Assembly (NCBI GenBank): GCA_022113835.1
Contig: JAILWY010000023.1
Coordinates: forward strand, 14,754,001-14,818,000
Source of the DNA: Atopsyche davidsoni
Lineage: Eukaryota > Arthropoda > Insecta > Trichoptera > Hydrobiosidae
Direction: 5' to 3'
Length of the DNA stretch: 64,000 bases
Below the pieces are notes generated by a model, which worked only from the letters and a program-made list of their open reading frames with translations, was not told where the DNA came from and did no database searches. Below, in pieces: positions 1 through 10,111 of this stretch. Made by a program: the position numbers and the translations under genes. Each line of letters starts with the position of its first letter. Position 1 is the stretch's first letter.

Positions 1-803
1 AAAATTAATGCTACCTATATTTAATGTGCAAATTTATACAAGATATTTTTGAAATAATATTTCATAAATATCTTGTAAATACTCGCAAACGTATTTTGCT
101 AGAATTTGTTGTAATTTGGATAGGGATACCAATGTTACTAATACTTTAAGTAAACAGTGAAATTCTTGAAGACAGAGAAATTCAATGGAAGTAGTTTCAA
201 ACTAAATTTGTGTTGATACATTGAAAAATATATAAAAAATTTACTACAACATTCAGTAAAAATGCAATCCCTTTGGGTATTTGCTGTACTCATAAAAATA
301 AAGTTAACGCCCATTGAATCTTACCAACAATTCATTGATAGACAAAATATAAGCAAACACGGAGCATGTGGAATGCGTTCACTGATCAGCATTCAAATAT
401 TCCATGTTGTAATTCATAAATATCGTCAAAGGAAACTATTACAATTCAAATATAAAAAAATCGTTTTAAATATGTTAAAAACGTAAAAAAAATATTTTTT
501 GAAAATATGGTGGTATAATTAGGTTTTTCTTAACTTCGCCCGATAATAAAATCTACAAAATATTTTAATAACAAGTTGAAGATGCAAAATATAATAATAC
601 CGCCGCCGAAGAAAAAACATCAATTAAAATGCTTCGTACCCGTTGAAAAGTCAGCGAAAAGCTCGCAACTCATAGCTTTTAAAATAAAAGAATAATTATA
701 AAAATAGCCTGACGGGAATACACCGGACCAATAAAAAGCACTCAGCATCTGGTTAAACGTGTTTTAAAAATACCACGCAGATAAGCCGATCTGAGTGCTC
801 CGG
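1..803. other. AT-rich, no gene seen
   Basis: Low-complexity AT-rich DNA. The 74-codon frame at 262-486 has no recognisable motif and a composition typical of chance. I see no repeats with visible borders. Confidence 0.6.
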
Positions 804-869
804 CTGCAGTCAAGGGCGGTGCAAGAACAAACGTTCAATTGAAAATAGCCAGCGGGACGGAGTTGACAG

Positions 870-945
870 GGCAGCGGGGCGGGCAGAGGGGCGGGGCGGG
901 CAGCGGGGCGGGGCGGGCAGCGGGGCGGGCAGCGGGGCGGGGGCG
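870..945 (+). repeat. G-rich minisatellite, unit about GGGGCGGGCAGC
   Basis: About five imperfect copies of GGGGCGGGCAGC / GGGGCGGGGCGGGCAGC. It is very GC-rich against an AT-rich background. The G-runs could form quadruplexes on the + strand. The overlapping frames at 810-1156 on both strands are products of the repeat. Confidence 0.88.
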
Positions 946-1025
946 CGCAATTCCATTACGGGGGCGCAAATTGAGTGTCCGGCCACCCTGGATGGACGCA
1001 AATGGCGGCCGGCCGGGGACGACAA

Positions 1026-1803
1026 CGCTATCCAAATGTATCGAACTAAAGGAGAAAATTTACATCTATGCTAGGAAGATTTCAGAGCAAGGATTAAAGC
1101 TCACATTCATTTTTTTTATATTGAAAATGACAGCTGCAGTATCGTTGTTCACATAACAATAACGCAGCGAATAAATGATTAAAAATAATCAATATTCTTA
1201 AGGATTTGATAGTGAGGCGAATCGAGAAATTAGGTTACAAAGAAAAGTGAAGATACAAATATAGCATCAATATGAAAAACAACGATAAAGTATATATAAT
1301 AAGTCAAAACGTAAAACTAATCTTATATGTAATGAATATAACCCTAAATAAAAATATATAAATAATTTGTAATACTAATTTTTTTATTAAAATATCCGGA
1401 AAACATAGTATTTAAGCTAACTATGTAAATTTTATAAAAGGGGAAAAATCTAAATTTAAAAAGTATAAGATTATCAAATCGCCGATGTATACGTTTCCAT
1501 GATATAACAAAAATGTTTGTTAAAGTTTTCGCATACTTCGGTCAAAAAGGAAATCGTTCCAATCGTACTACATAATAAAAGTCACTTGGTCTATTTTCAA
1601 CACGCATCATATTAATTAATAAAACAATAAAGGTTAGGTTAAACGTGTTTGGCTTGTGTCATATTTCTAGCTGTAAAGATTATTGCTACATAAACTATTT
1701 TCCTCGAGGATTTACTGTCATAAAAAAATCGCAACATTGACAATTTGCTGGTAGGAGTGATGAGTGCCCCCTCCACGCTCACGTCCCGACTCAATCTCGG
1801 GGA
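1026..1803. other. AT-rich spacer, no gene seen
   Basis: AT-rich sequence between the 0.87-kb minisatellite patch and the 1.8-kb tandem repeat. It contains a short AGGTTAGGTTAAA run at 1632. Nothing else is supportable. Confidence 0.6.
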
Positions 1804-2361
1804 CCGTGTTCAAGGAAGCAGATACGCGCCACCCAACAAATGCACAGCCATCAGCAGATTCCTTCTCCAAGAGCCTTCTTCGTACACTTCATACAATGAT
1901 TTGATAAGAATAGGAGTTATTTCGTTTTCTTCAGGCGCCTCTCATCAGAGGAGCTCAGTGAACATCTCACTGAACATATTTATCTGTCCATGGTTTTGTT
2001 ATGATAAATATAGTGTATGGGTTCGGGTAAGCAAGAATTACAGAGTGATTTAAATCACACAAATTTCCTGAGAAACAAGTAGTCAATAAATGTTCCGTGT
2101 TCAAGGAAGCAGATACGCGCCACCCAACAAACCCAGAGCCATCAGCAGATTCCTTCTCCAAGAGCCCATGATTTGATAAGAATAGGAAACATTTCACTTT
2201 CTTCAGGCACCTCTCATCAGAGGAGCTTAGTGAACATCTCACTTAACATATTTATTTGTCCGTGGTTTTATTACGATAAATAGTATATGAGTCCGAGTCA
2301 GCAAGAATTACAGAGTGATTTAAATCACACAAAATTCCCGATAAACAAATAGTCAATAAAT
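1804..2361 (-). repeat. Tandem duplication of an approximately 280-bp dispersed-repeat unit
   Basis: Unit 1 (1804-2094) and unit 2 (2095-2361) both begin CCGTGTTCAAGGAAGCAGAT, share ATTCCTTCTCCAAGAGCC and CAAGAATTACAGAGTGATTT, and end AGTCAATAAAT. Unit 2 lacks about 25 bases after CAAGAGCC. On the minus strand both contain ATATGTTCAGTGAGATGTTC-like sequence and CTCCTCTGATGAGAGG, the same tail found in the LINE fragment at 40.85 kb. The open frames at 1745-2053 (+) and 1967-2242 (-) lie in this repeat and have no recognisable product. Confidence 0.8.
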
Positions 2362-4188
2362 CTGTTTTTTTTTTTAGTTGAAGGTCGTCTTGACTGACCA
2401 AAGTAGCGGTTTGAATACAGAGTAAAGCAATTTGTGGAAAAAATATTTTGTAACTGAGGGCTCGTCTATAGATATTTACTCTGAATACAAAAAAAAAGGT
2501 TTAAGTGTGGCGTCTTCTCACGGGGACTCCTGAATTAATAATTCTGTCATGATCCTTCTCTTTGGGACACGTTGGCGGGCGGAGAAGGCGGCGAGGTCAA
2601 AAGCCGAGTAATAGAAAAGGTCATACACATTCATTCTAAATGATTAATTGGATACGCAGTACTTACACCAAAAATAAAAAAGGCCTTACGTTTATTTTCG
2701 ACGTCAGTACTTACTTGATTTGATTTACGATATTTTTGAAAGTTGAACATTTATTTATTAAAGGGCAATAAAGGAATTTTTGATATAATAAAAAGTGCTG
2801 CGTCTGCTAACAACTTTATTTCCATTAATAATGCAAAAAGATTTGAATCAAATATGTAAATATATATTTTTTAAATTTGATCTCTTATTTCAAAGATAAT
2901 TTGATAAGATACGAACGCATTGATTTCTAAAGTTGCCAATAAAATTACTGAACGAGAAAGCTATGGAACTTTTTAATTAAAGTAATATTTTAGCATAACT
3001 TGAAAGGTTAATGATTGAAACATCACATCCTCGAGAGAAAGCCAGGGGGTGAGAAATTTCTTTCAGGGAATTCAATGAAACATTTTTGCTCCAACGTTCA
3101 AGTTTGGCACGTATTCGTGTCATACATACACATATACTCCACGGGTATATAATTAAACATATTATATAAGTATATTTTATTCATACAGTTTTAAGACTCT
3201 AAAGAAATATATGCTCACGTAAATAATTGAGAGCACTAGAGTTAAGCAAGCTCAGAATCTGCTTTTGGGTATAATTATTCTGCTTAAGTATTTCTATAAA
3301 GGAATTATACGCGAAGAAAAATATATTTTTGAAGCAATAAAACTTTTACGCAAACAAAATAAATTTCGCAGGTATAGAAGTTCTTTAATTCAGTCGACAC
3401 TCTAAAACTGTACTCGTAAATCAAATAGAAACACAGTTTTAAAAAATATACTTACAGAAGCTTTACCTTGAACGGGAGCGCACTGGGGGGAGAATAAGTT
3501 TGATTATTTTAAGGTTATTATTCTTTGCAGCAATATTTTAGACGCAAGCTTAAAAGTTGAGAATTGAAACTAGCGCGAAAGTAAAACAAGCGGCACCCGC
3601 GAGTCCCGCGTCTTAAAATTTTAGAATAAACATCAGAGCTTCACACTTCTTCTCTAGGTGGGACGCGAGGATCCAGGGGCGTCCCCCTTAATAAAAACTA
3701 CGGGCGATAAATTCGACGTTCATACACGGCAGAGCATTGATTCCGCAGGGACAGGGGCGGCCTGGTCGTAAAGAAAACAAAATATCCGCGAGACAACAGA
3801 GCCAGGGTAGGCGAATAAACAAAAGACACATCACCGCTTAAACTATGTTATTTTAAAATCAAAATAAAGTTTGACGTATGCACGACATGAAATCTACATT
3901 TTTTCGTATTTATTTAAAAAAAAAAATACAGAAAAATTAAAAGTACCTTCTAATTTATAAATCATCAATTAATATAACCTTTTTGGGAGCGTATATGATA
4001 AATCCATACAATTCATGCTGTGTAATATTTCCTGGAGCTGCAATGACAATATCACCGACAATATGTTTCATTAAAACGGCGGTGGTCGCAAGTACTTGGG
4101 AAAAGTCAGTGCTCACAACATGTTATTATCCTGATGGCACTTCGAGAGCACACTGTCCCCGCGCGAAATTATTCAAGAGGTGGGGCGG
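2362..4188. other. AT-rich spacer with one GC patch, no gene seen
   Basis: Mostly AT-rich. A GC/CpG patch at about 3590-3780 (CGGCACCCGCGAGTCCCGCG, GGGGCGTCCCC) has no open frame of note. No repeat border was recognised. Confidence 0.6.
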
Positions 4189-4241
4189 CGCGAGGGCGCG
4201 AGGGCGCGAGGGCGCGGGGCGCGAGGGCGCGGCGGGGCGGC
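4189..4241 (+). repeat. G-rich minisatellite, unit CGCGAGGG
   Basis: Five or so 8-base units CGCGAGGG, with one shortened, followed by GGCGGGGCGGCG. CpG-rich. It forms the artificial C-terminus of a small + strand frame that starts at 3983. Confidence 0.88.
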
Positions 4242-5994
4242 GTTGTTCCGAGCGCTAAATAATGCAGGCCGGGATATCTTCAAGAGGAAGACTGGGACCA
4301 GCGGCCATCCGGCCCGGAATATTTAAGTCTCTGAGAAGATTTTATTAAATTATTGTTTTTGTGATTTAAAAACAACTGTGAATAAATTTTCAATTAAATA
4401 ATTCAATTTACTTAGAGACGGAGAAATTAAATGGAACGAGTAATCCTTGAAATCTGGTAGCCCGTCTAATCGTGTTACTCCAATAAACCAGATAATAGTA
4501 AACAAAACTGGTACTTGTAACTTAAACGCACGGTTGAAATGAAACTTCTTTGCTTTACGACTTAAGCTCATGTATATATTTTTTAACTTTAAAAAAAGCC
4601 GGTTATCATAAGCGTTTTAATGTTTGTTGATTGGAATCCAATTGGGATTGATTGCTCGTCGAAAATGGTTGCAATAATATCATCGCAATTAACCAGGACG
4701 TTTTTAATAATGTAGTTATTTATTTTTATTGTGGACTCACTATATTGCAGTAAAAACGATACATAGTAAAAATAGCAATACTGCCATTAGACGAAAATGT
4801 TTGAGTTGCATACGTCGTGTTTGGTTAAAATAGTTAAATCTTACTCATCAGACGTTTTAAAGAAGTCGCAGGCATTGAGAATGTTTCCATCAGGACAGCG
4901 TAAAGATGTATGCAACTGTGATAACCAAATAAAGTGCAATCTTTAATAGCAAGCCTAGGACTTTGAACTGAAAAATAGCTGTTACTTTGTAACTTTTGAA
5001 ATAAGATTTAGAATTTTGTATGAAATATAAAAAAATGGTCAATTCATGAAACAAATATAACGTACTTTCTTCTAATATCAACTCTACTCGTATATAAATA
5101 AAAATAATGAATAGTTAAATAAATGATTTAAGTTATTCTTCTTTTTTAAGAAGTTGACTTAACTTAAAATATATAAAGAGTAAAAACCACAATTTCATCA
5201 CAATTTGAAGTACATAACAGCGACATTGTTTTACTCAATTCAGAAATCCCAATTTTTTTTTAAACTAAATAAATCCAAATGCGGTTATGTGTGATTTGCG
5301 AAATCGCTCATTGCATATTCGTGCAAGGCAGCATTCCAATATTGATCCGGCGAATTCCGTATTTGTGGGTCACACATCTCCATGAATAATGATAACCATA
5401 AAATTCACTTATTTAATATTCGACCGCCGGGGTCCGGCACAGCACAGCCGCTTTCGCTGAGAGCCGCTTCACATTTCAGGCATGCACGTCGAAAGGTCAC
5501 CGCGACCAGCGATGGATTTAGATACCTACTTTATAAATTACTATATATATTAAATAATGATCATTTACCTTCTGTGTATACGGCAGAATGGATATGGAAC
5601 AATTCTATTCTGATTCATTTAATGTGTTTTTTTATTGTTTGGTATTTCTTCTAAATCAAAAATGCAACTACCTATAATTCGATAGTGAGTTGATGATTTT
5701 TTATATTCCTATTTGAATATATAATTTCCCAGTACAAAGTATTGATCGTACGTAGATGTTTATCTTGATATAGTAAGTTAAACAGTTAGGGAATGCTATG
5801 GAATGATTCACTGACATTTAATAAGCACTATGGAAGGACCGGCGAACATTTTGTCGCTTCTCATGACATCTTGATTGACGGAGGTATTCGAGACAGTTTT
5901 GCGAACATTACGAGCAAAGCGAAACATTTAGCTCCTGGTTTGTAGCTACGAACTGATAACTGATGTTGTCGTTTCGAAAACCATACAGTTTAGA

Positions 5995-5996
<2 letters not shown>
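4242..5996. other. AT-rich spacer, no gene seen
   Basis: AT-rich. The frames at 4350-4571 and 4890-5081 (minus) and 5382-5654 (plus) are short, biased by base composition and without motifs. A small CpG patch lies at 5420-5520. Confidence 0.6.

Positions 5997-6086
<90 letters not shown>
5997..6086. repeat. (TA)n microsatellite, about 45 units
   Basis: Uninterrupted alternating TA for about 90 bases. It directly abuts the LTR-like insertion starting at 6087. The frame translated through it (MYIYIYIY...) is not a gene. Confidence 0.97.
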
Positions 6087-6089
<3 letters not shown>

Positions 6090-6385
6090 AACGTGCCGGG
6101 GTTCACATTTAAACGCTTATTTATGTCAACTTAGGTTATATTTATTTATCTACGTACAGAGTATTTATTTCCACATTATATATTTATTTAACATTGTTAT
6201 GAATGCAGACAGGCAAAATGACAAAATGGCTTCCCCCCTTGCATCTCCAACATTCGGGAGCTCGCGCGAGGCGCACTCCTCGCTTCTCTAAGACCGCGTA
6301 TCGGCGCTTCTAATCGATGGTCGCTCGATCCTTCCAGAGTCCCTTTGTTTATGGTGTTCGTTTTTCAAACTTACTGCTGGACCGT

Positions 6386-6389
<4 letters not shown>
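6087..6389 (+). mobile_element. LTR-like or MITE insertion inside a TA tract
   Basis: A 303-bp segment of normal composition between two (TA)n tracts. It begins TGTAACGTGCC and ends GGACCGTAACA, so it has TG...CA borders and an imperfect short inverted terminus (TGTAACG / CGTAACA). ATAT precedes and follows it, which would fit a 4-bp duplication, but inside a TA repeat this proves little. It fits a solo LTR or a MITE that targets TA; I cannot decide which. The interior has a GC-rich part around 6250-6345. Orientation is arbitrary. Confidence 0.5.

Positions 6390-6464
<75 letters not shown>
6390..6464. repeat. (TA)n microsatellite, about 37 units
   Basis: Second long alternating AT tract, immediately after the insertion. 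It is likely the other half of a single tract split by the insertion. It decays into GTTATATATATATAATATAA to about 6490. Confidence 0.95.
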
Positions 6465-6468
<4 letters not shown>

Positions 6469-8342
6469 TATATATATAATATAAATATAATAAATTTAAA
6501 TTTCTCGTTTGATTAAATGATGAAAATAAATATGTAGAAATTAAATACATAATATGAATAACTGAATTACAAAATTGAGTAGCAAGAACCTACAAAAAAT
6601 TACCTCATATTTAGGTGCTTGAATGACAACCCCAGAGCTGGGGCGGTCACTTTATATATATATATTAAAATAAAAAAGTTTTACAAATAAGCGGTTACCG
6701 TTGGAGTTATTCTAATGAAAACGAGTTTTGAGGAAAAAATAAATTTTCAGATGTCATTGTCAGTAATTTTTTTCACTGTTTCCACTTTTGCAACAATAGC
6801 ATTAAATTAACAAACAAAAACAGACATCTAAACGCTATTTCAACAATTATACATATCACAAATAGCGTTAAATTCCTGAATTATTTTTTTGAAGTACTAC
6901 AAGTAGACAATTTCATTGTATTGCAGGTAAACATCATTATGGTGTTTTAATAAAATATTTATTGTTACCGAAATAAAATTATATAAATTAAAATTATGAG
7001 TAGATTTTTTGAGAGCTTATGTTGTATAACATGCCATTCAAATATTATGGCATTCAGCAATAATTAAAAAAATGAGTCTAAATAATATAGTTTCTTCGGG
7101 TTATATTGAGTTCCCTATTAAATGTAATAATAATAAATACCTTAATTCATTTGCAGTAAAGGTCGGTCTCTCAGATTGCTTACCTGGAAATAAAAAAACA
7201 CAACAATTAGGAAAAACATTACAGATTGAAAAATAAAAAAATGTATGATTAAAAAAGAAATTAAAATTTAGATGGACAAGATAAAAAATATTCAATTAGA
7301 ATAAGATAAAAATAAATACGAATCCCATAGAAGACTAACAAGAAGCCGCGACGTTTGCATGGCGATATTACAAATGAAATGAATAAATAAAGATTTCATA
7401 TTTTTACACACACCCGAATCACTTAAACGGAATATTAGAAAACAATTCACAATATGACTAATAATAACATTGATTTACAACAAAAAAAAAAGTATTTAAG
7501 AAATATTAAAATATAATCATATTAACAGTGTTACCATGAGGTTTACATTCAATTCAAGCAATTGCAATAAATAGCACATCAGATTCACAATAAGTTGGTC
7601 AAATCACCCAAGCCACACAAAAAGCTTTACAGCCCCGGGCCGGGGTTTATCGGAGTCATATCGCGAGCCGGCGCTCCGGTTAAAAAGGAATAGTTTCATG
7701 TCCGGTGTAAGAGACGCTTTACGACGAGGCCCTTAAATGGGTTTACATGGAGAACGCCCTAGATGGATGCGATACACCAGCCTTGTGGTCTCCGGCTTAT
7801 TCGAACGAATGCCAGAAATAAAAGGTCAACGACCATTGTGGTGATTTCCCCTCTCTCTACACATCTAATAATTTAAACGCTTAGTGAAATACATCCGCGG
7901 AAAATGCTCTATTTTCCAACCAAATTCAGAAAATAAAAATTATCAGGAACGTCTGGAAAGCCGCCCTGAAAACAAGCTCGAGCTCAGCCGAAAGGAAATT
8001 TTACCTCCTGCAACGCTGTAAATTTTGAAATACAACCTTAAAGCGAATTTAAGATTTAATTTATACTTACAATTCGCGAATTTACTGTAGTTCAATTGGT
8101 GTAGGGAAGGATTGGCCGACCGCCATTTTAAATTATTTGATGTGTAGAGAGAAGGGAAATCAGCACAGTGGACGCCGTTAGACTAGGAGAGTAGTTGTAA
8201 AAGTAAACTTTATTATATATTTGAAAGTTTCGCTAATCACCATCAAAACATGAAGTTCGTAATGTTTTTAAGAAACTGTTACTTAAAAATATAAGCCATG
8301 GTTAATAAACACTCCAATTATTAAATTTACAAGTTGGTATTC
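6465..8342. other. AT-rich spacer with GC patch at 7.63-7.85 kb, no gene seen
   Basis: AT-rich with a patch of higher complexity at 7630-7850 (CCCCGGGCCGGGG, CGCGAGCCGGCGCTCCGG). This patch could be a conserved regulatory element or an exon fragment; no long open frame supports coding. Confidence 0.55.
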
Positions 8343-9050
8343 ACTTTAAATATTTTTAGTGGTTTTCGCCACTTTATATTTTTTTGGCGCGACTAGTTTT
8401 GCTAACACGCTGGCTGTCGAAGCCTCTGTTTGAAGATGTTAACCTAGCGTGCTGGACAAATTATAATTATTATTGTGTATTTTCTCGTTTTGTTCACTTC
8501 AGATTAAACTGCATTTTTCGTTATAAATAGCTTAAAAGAATAAAATTATGTTTTGTAATTGTTTTTCAGTTACAAATGCTACTGCGAACTGCATTATATA
8601 AATTTTATCGAATATGTTATTTCCCAACAATTAAGCATGTATTTAATTTTGTTGAAGATATTATATTTTGCTCACTTTATGTGATAAACTACACATAAAA
8701 TTCCTAAAGAAAGTTAAGATGTTGAGCTTAATAAAATGAATTGATTATTAGTAGTACCATAATCTTCTTCATTTCGTAATAATGATTTGACCGTTGAATA
8801 CAAACATAAAGACTATTATTTTTCGTAATATTATAGTAACACTACAAATAAAGAGAATGTATTGTAATAATCAAATAACTAAGTAAACGAAGTTATTATC
8901 AAACCCTCTGTTTGACAATGCCAACGTGAAAGGTTGGCGAAACTGGTCACCAATAAAAATCTTTAAGTGGAAAAACCACTCAAGTATTTTACTTATAATT
9001 TAAAAAATTAAAATGGAATTCTTCTAAGTACTCTCTGTAAAAAATATTGA
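8343..9050 (+). mobile_element. FB2 foldback family, long copy
   Basis: The right end (8899-9050) carries GACAATGCCAACGTGAAAGG, TTGGCGAAACTGGTCACCAA, CCACTCAAGTATTTTAC and the terminus CTGTAAAAAATATTGA. The left end (8343-8450) carries a degraded inverted version (TTTAAATATTTTTAGTGGTT, TTGGCGCGACTAGTTTTGC, ACACGCTGGC), including CCTCTGTTTGAAGATG, which mirrors CCTCTGTTTGACAATG on the right. About 450 bp of AT-rich sequence unlike the other copies lies between. Compare 19970-20357 and 28201-28400. Confidence 0.65.
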
Positions 9051-9816
9051 ATTTCAAAACGAAGATACTTATATGTTATAATAATGCAACCGATAAGCCA
9101 CCACGAACGACCTTCGCCTGTCATACACACATCCTTCGTTGAAGTTGAGCAATGACACATACGACCTTATTGACAAGCGACAATAAAAAATTCAAACACT
9201 GCCAAAATTGCACAACACCCAAATACAATATCCAATATTAAAGCGGCGACCGAACCGTCCAACCCGCCGGCGACCGGCGACTTTACGGTCGACGGGGTCC
9301 TCGGCGAGCACATATCGGATTCCACAAAGTGCCCCGCAGTTGACACGGGCGGGGTCGGCCTTGAAACTTGCGCCGGGAATCGATTCGGAAATAATTCGGT
9401 CACGCGAGGGTTGCACTCCCCGACCACCCCGGGGGTGAGAACGAGGCGACGGAGAGTTCCCAGTTTGCAATTGACTGCGCGCACGCCGGAGTCCCGAACG
9501 AATTTTCAACGAGGAATTCCACGCTCGGCATTGATAGGGAAATTCGCTGGAGCCTGAGAATTATTCAAGAGCATACAAGTATAACTTTCTACTTGTTTTT
9601 CTAAATAGAAAAAAATTGTTTTCTATTGAGTTACGATCCACGTGTTCAGTAAAATATGTAGAAGTTTCGTAGTTGGCTTCAGTGCTACTGAAGCTTGGAG
9701 GTACGCTTTAAGATTCATTCAACATTAACTCGCGACTTTCATCTATTGATTTATTACCACATTTTCATTAGGTCGAATTAAAAACAACACATTAATAAAA
9801 TTATCAGATACTTAAC
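9051..9816. other. CpG island at 9.24-9.50 kb in AT-rich spacer
   Basis: About 260 bases of CpG-rich sequence (GGCGACCGGCGAC, GGGCGGGGTCGGCC). Frames of 76-105 codons are open on both strands at once, as expected for GC-rich DNA that lacks TA-containing stops, so I do not call a gene. No splice-flanked exon could be defended. Confidence 0.55.
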
Positions 9817-9917
9817 CCTTATTACTAATATGATTAAGCACATTAGTTCATACATAGAAGATGATTTAAAGAAACTCTCAGAAAAATATCAACGTGATTT
9901 GTGTGGGATATATTTTT
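9817..9917 (-). repeat. FB1 arm fragment, truncated within the tRNA-like part
   Basis: On the minus strand this reads ATATCCCACACAAATCACG, a degraded form of the T-arm and 3' acceptor of the tRNA-like element at 50234-50312. It then reads GATATTTTTCTGAGAGTTTC and ...AACTAATGTGCTTAATCATA, the same 3' body as the copy at 50313-50385. The match breaks just before the B-box, where MITE copy A begins. Confidence 0.72.
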
Positions 9918-10111
9918 AAGTATACATTTGTCGATTTTTTGATTGAACGTCAATCAGATGCGTATTTATTACCCATCGAGAATTTCTTTAATCATCTTCT
10001 ATGTGTGAACTAATGTGCCTAATCATATTAGTAATAATATAATAAACCCGTAATGCGTAATAAATACGCATCTGATTGACGTTTAATCAAAAAATCGACA
10101 TATGTATACTT
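9918..10111 (+). mobile_element. FB1 foldback MITE, copy A
   Basis: Long inverted repeats of about 55 bp: the left arm contains GATTGAACGTCAATCAGATG followed by CGTATTTATTACCC, and the right arm is its reverse complement with a few mismatches. The outer edges are symmetric (AAGTATAC / GTATACTT). The interior (TCGAGAATTTCTTTAATCAT...TAATCATATTAGTAATAA) is the same sequence that forms the arms of the tRNA-bearing copies. It abuts a truncated foldback arm at 9817-9917. No clear target duplication was found. Confidence 0.8.

Noticed and set aside
870..945. CRISPR-like array
   Set aside because: Repeats have no unique spacers and the sequence is eukaryotic; it is a simple minisatellite.
839..1156. 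105-codon Gly/Arg-rich frame and two antisense frames
   Set aside because: All three are open because the G-rich minisatellite lacks stop codons in every frame.
1967..2242. 91-codon minus frame
   Set aside because: Lies across the junction of two tandem repeat units and has no conserved product.
5995..6291. 98-codon frame starting with Tyr-Ile repeats
   Set aside because: It is a translation of the (TA)n tract followed by the LTR-like insertion; not a gene.
9167..9509. Overlapping 105-codon minus frames and a plus frame in the CpG island
   Set aside because: Open on both strands at once in GC-rich DNA; no motif, no splice context.
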